A stretch of DNA of 64,000 nt from Membranipora membranacea (taxonomy: Eukaryota > Bryozoa > Gymnolaemata > Cheilostomatida > Membraniporidae). Below, piece after piece: positions 62,902 to 64,000 of the stretch (its first letter is position 1; every line of letters begins with the position of its first letter). The stretch lies in NCBI GenBank assembly GCA_914767715.1, contig OU612074.1:881501-945500 (forward strand). Direction: 5' to 3'. Under the pieces are notes generated by a model. It had not been told where the DNA came from and did not search any database. It was given only the letters and a program-made list of their open reading frames with translations. The position numbers and the translations under genes were made by a program.

Positions 62902-64000
62902 GTAAGTTAGACTCCCTAATGACCATTTCTATTCACAGAAACACTTCGCTCTGTCTGTAGCATCTATAAATATCTCACCTACTTAATCTCGATCTCACAA
63001 CTTGAAGTCCGGACAAATACCACTTTCTGAGCAATCGAGTTAAGAAGGTTGACTGTCGGATCTTTGTCTCATTACACTGAAGGCTCTGGGTCAGAAAATT
63101 TTTGAGTATGAAAAGTTAGAGCAGTAAAAACTAAGTTGTCTTCTATTTAAACAAGGGAAGGCAACTTTAGGTGCCATTGCTTTCTTTTGGTAATGAGACT
63201 TGACCATTTTGGATACCCTCCCTGGATACATCATAACTGATCTATCCAACTGTCTCGTTGTGTTTGTATCTTTTCATCGCCGTCACCCCCTCCCCTCACA
63301 GACAGCTGAAGCTTAAGTTTAGATCTGACTCGTAAAGTTTCTTCATCATTCACCTGATTCTACTTTTACTTACGTGTAACAATAGTCTCAGTTCATCAGC
63401 TGTCAATGCATTAAATATAATCAGTCAATCAAAACATGTGAATAGTCTGGTTAAGAACAGGTCAATCATGTCTGTAAAAAACTTCTTTTGTCATCTCCCT
63501 CTTTATTTACTCTTATTATGGATCATTGCCATCACAGAGTAAGGATTCCTTACTTAGTGTTGCCATCATCAGCATTGTATTTTCTCTCGTAATACTGACC
63601 ACTTTATATCCACCTTAATCATCCATCTAAACTTGTCTGGCATCTGATATGTGGTAACTTATTTGAATGAAATATGACAATTAAAAGTTAATTTATCAAA
63701 TTAAACACCTAATAAAATAACCAAAATTATGCTAAAATGATGTATAGCTAAACTAACAAGAACCCATAATAATGAGTTGCATAATGCTATGGCTGAAACC
63801 AGAATTAATGTGTACAAAATTTTCTAATTAGCAAATACATTAAACCACTGTGACTTCTGTCTATGGCAGTAAGGTAAGATAGTGGACATCTCACTCCATG
63901 CAGAATTAGGCCAGCCAGGTTAAACAAGTTATGTTAACGCTATAAAAATATTTATAAAAGTATTTATAAAAGTATTTATATGTTTATGGTTAAAGTGAAA
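62902..64000. other. NAV intron running off the window
   Basis: The continuation of the CH domain was not found. The last 60 bp contain a short tandem TATTTATAAAAG repeat. Confidence 0.6.

Overview
The window is nuclear DNA of a metazoan, most likely an aquatic invertebrate. It is AT-rich, has short GT-AG-bounded exons separated by introns of about 0.2 to several kb, and carries many degraded retrotransposons, SINEs, MITEs and minisatellites. There are no operons and no prokaryotic signals. Gene calls rest on reading frames, splice-site phase and recognised family motifs; no database search was possible. The species cannot be named from the sequence.

Layout. 1-6.3 kb holds retrotransposon debris: a decayed L1/Tx1-like reverse transcriptase between two divergent copies of one repeat, the second interrupted by a SINE and a LINE tail, then an inactive CR1/L2-group LINE on the minus strand. 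6.6-9.1 kb holds a C-type lectin gene segment (+), with a possible upstream PAN/apple-like exon whose reading frame is broken; two MITEs lie between them. 9.3-10.1 kb is tandem repeats. 10.5-15.05 kb is a chimera: half a MITE, then ribosomal DNA (spacer, a 28S copy with a deletion next to the peptidyl-transferase core, the end of ITS2), then a truncated LINE reverse transcriptase. 16.7 kb (-) is the last coding exon of an excitatory amino-acid transporter (SLC1/EAAT) with a 1-nt frameshift. 20-29 kb is repeats: a SINE, a 1-kb minisatellite, a third LINE fragment, MITEs and a 34-bp minisatellite.

29.9-41 kb (+) is a multi-exon gene for a MADF-domain protein with an AT-hook-like motif, probably a DNA-binding nuclear factor. 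Five exons join with consistent phase; the 3' end is uncertain. 51.7-62.9 kb (+) is the 5' part of a neuron navigator (NAV/UNC-53) gene. Two exons encode the start of its calponin-homology domain. Three separate candidate first coding exons (42, 26 and 544 codons) each have an upstream in-frame stop, an ATG and a phase-0 donor that fits the same CH exon. The rest of the NAV gene lies beyond the window.

Most striking: the three alternative NAV N-termini including a 544-residue one in a single exon; the LINE-rDNA-MITE chimera with a dead 28S; the frameshifted EAAT exon; and a lectin intron of 210 nt that is open in frame throughout.
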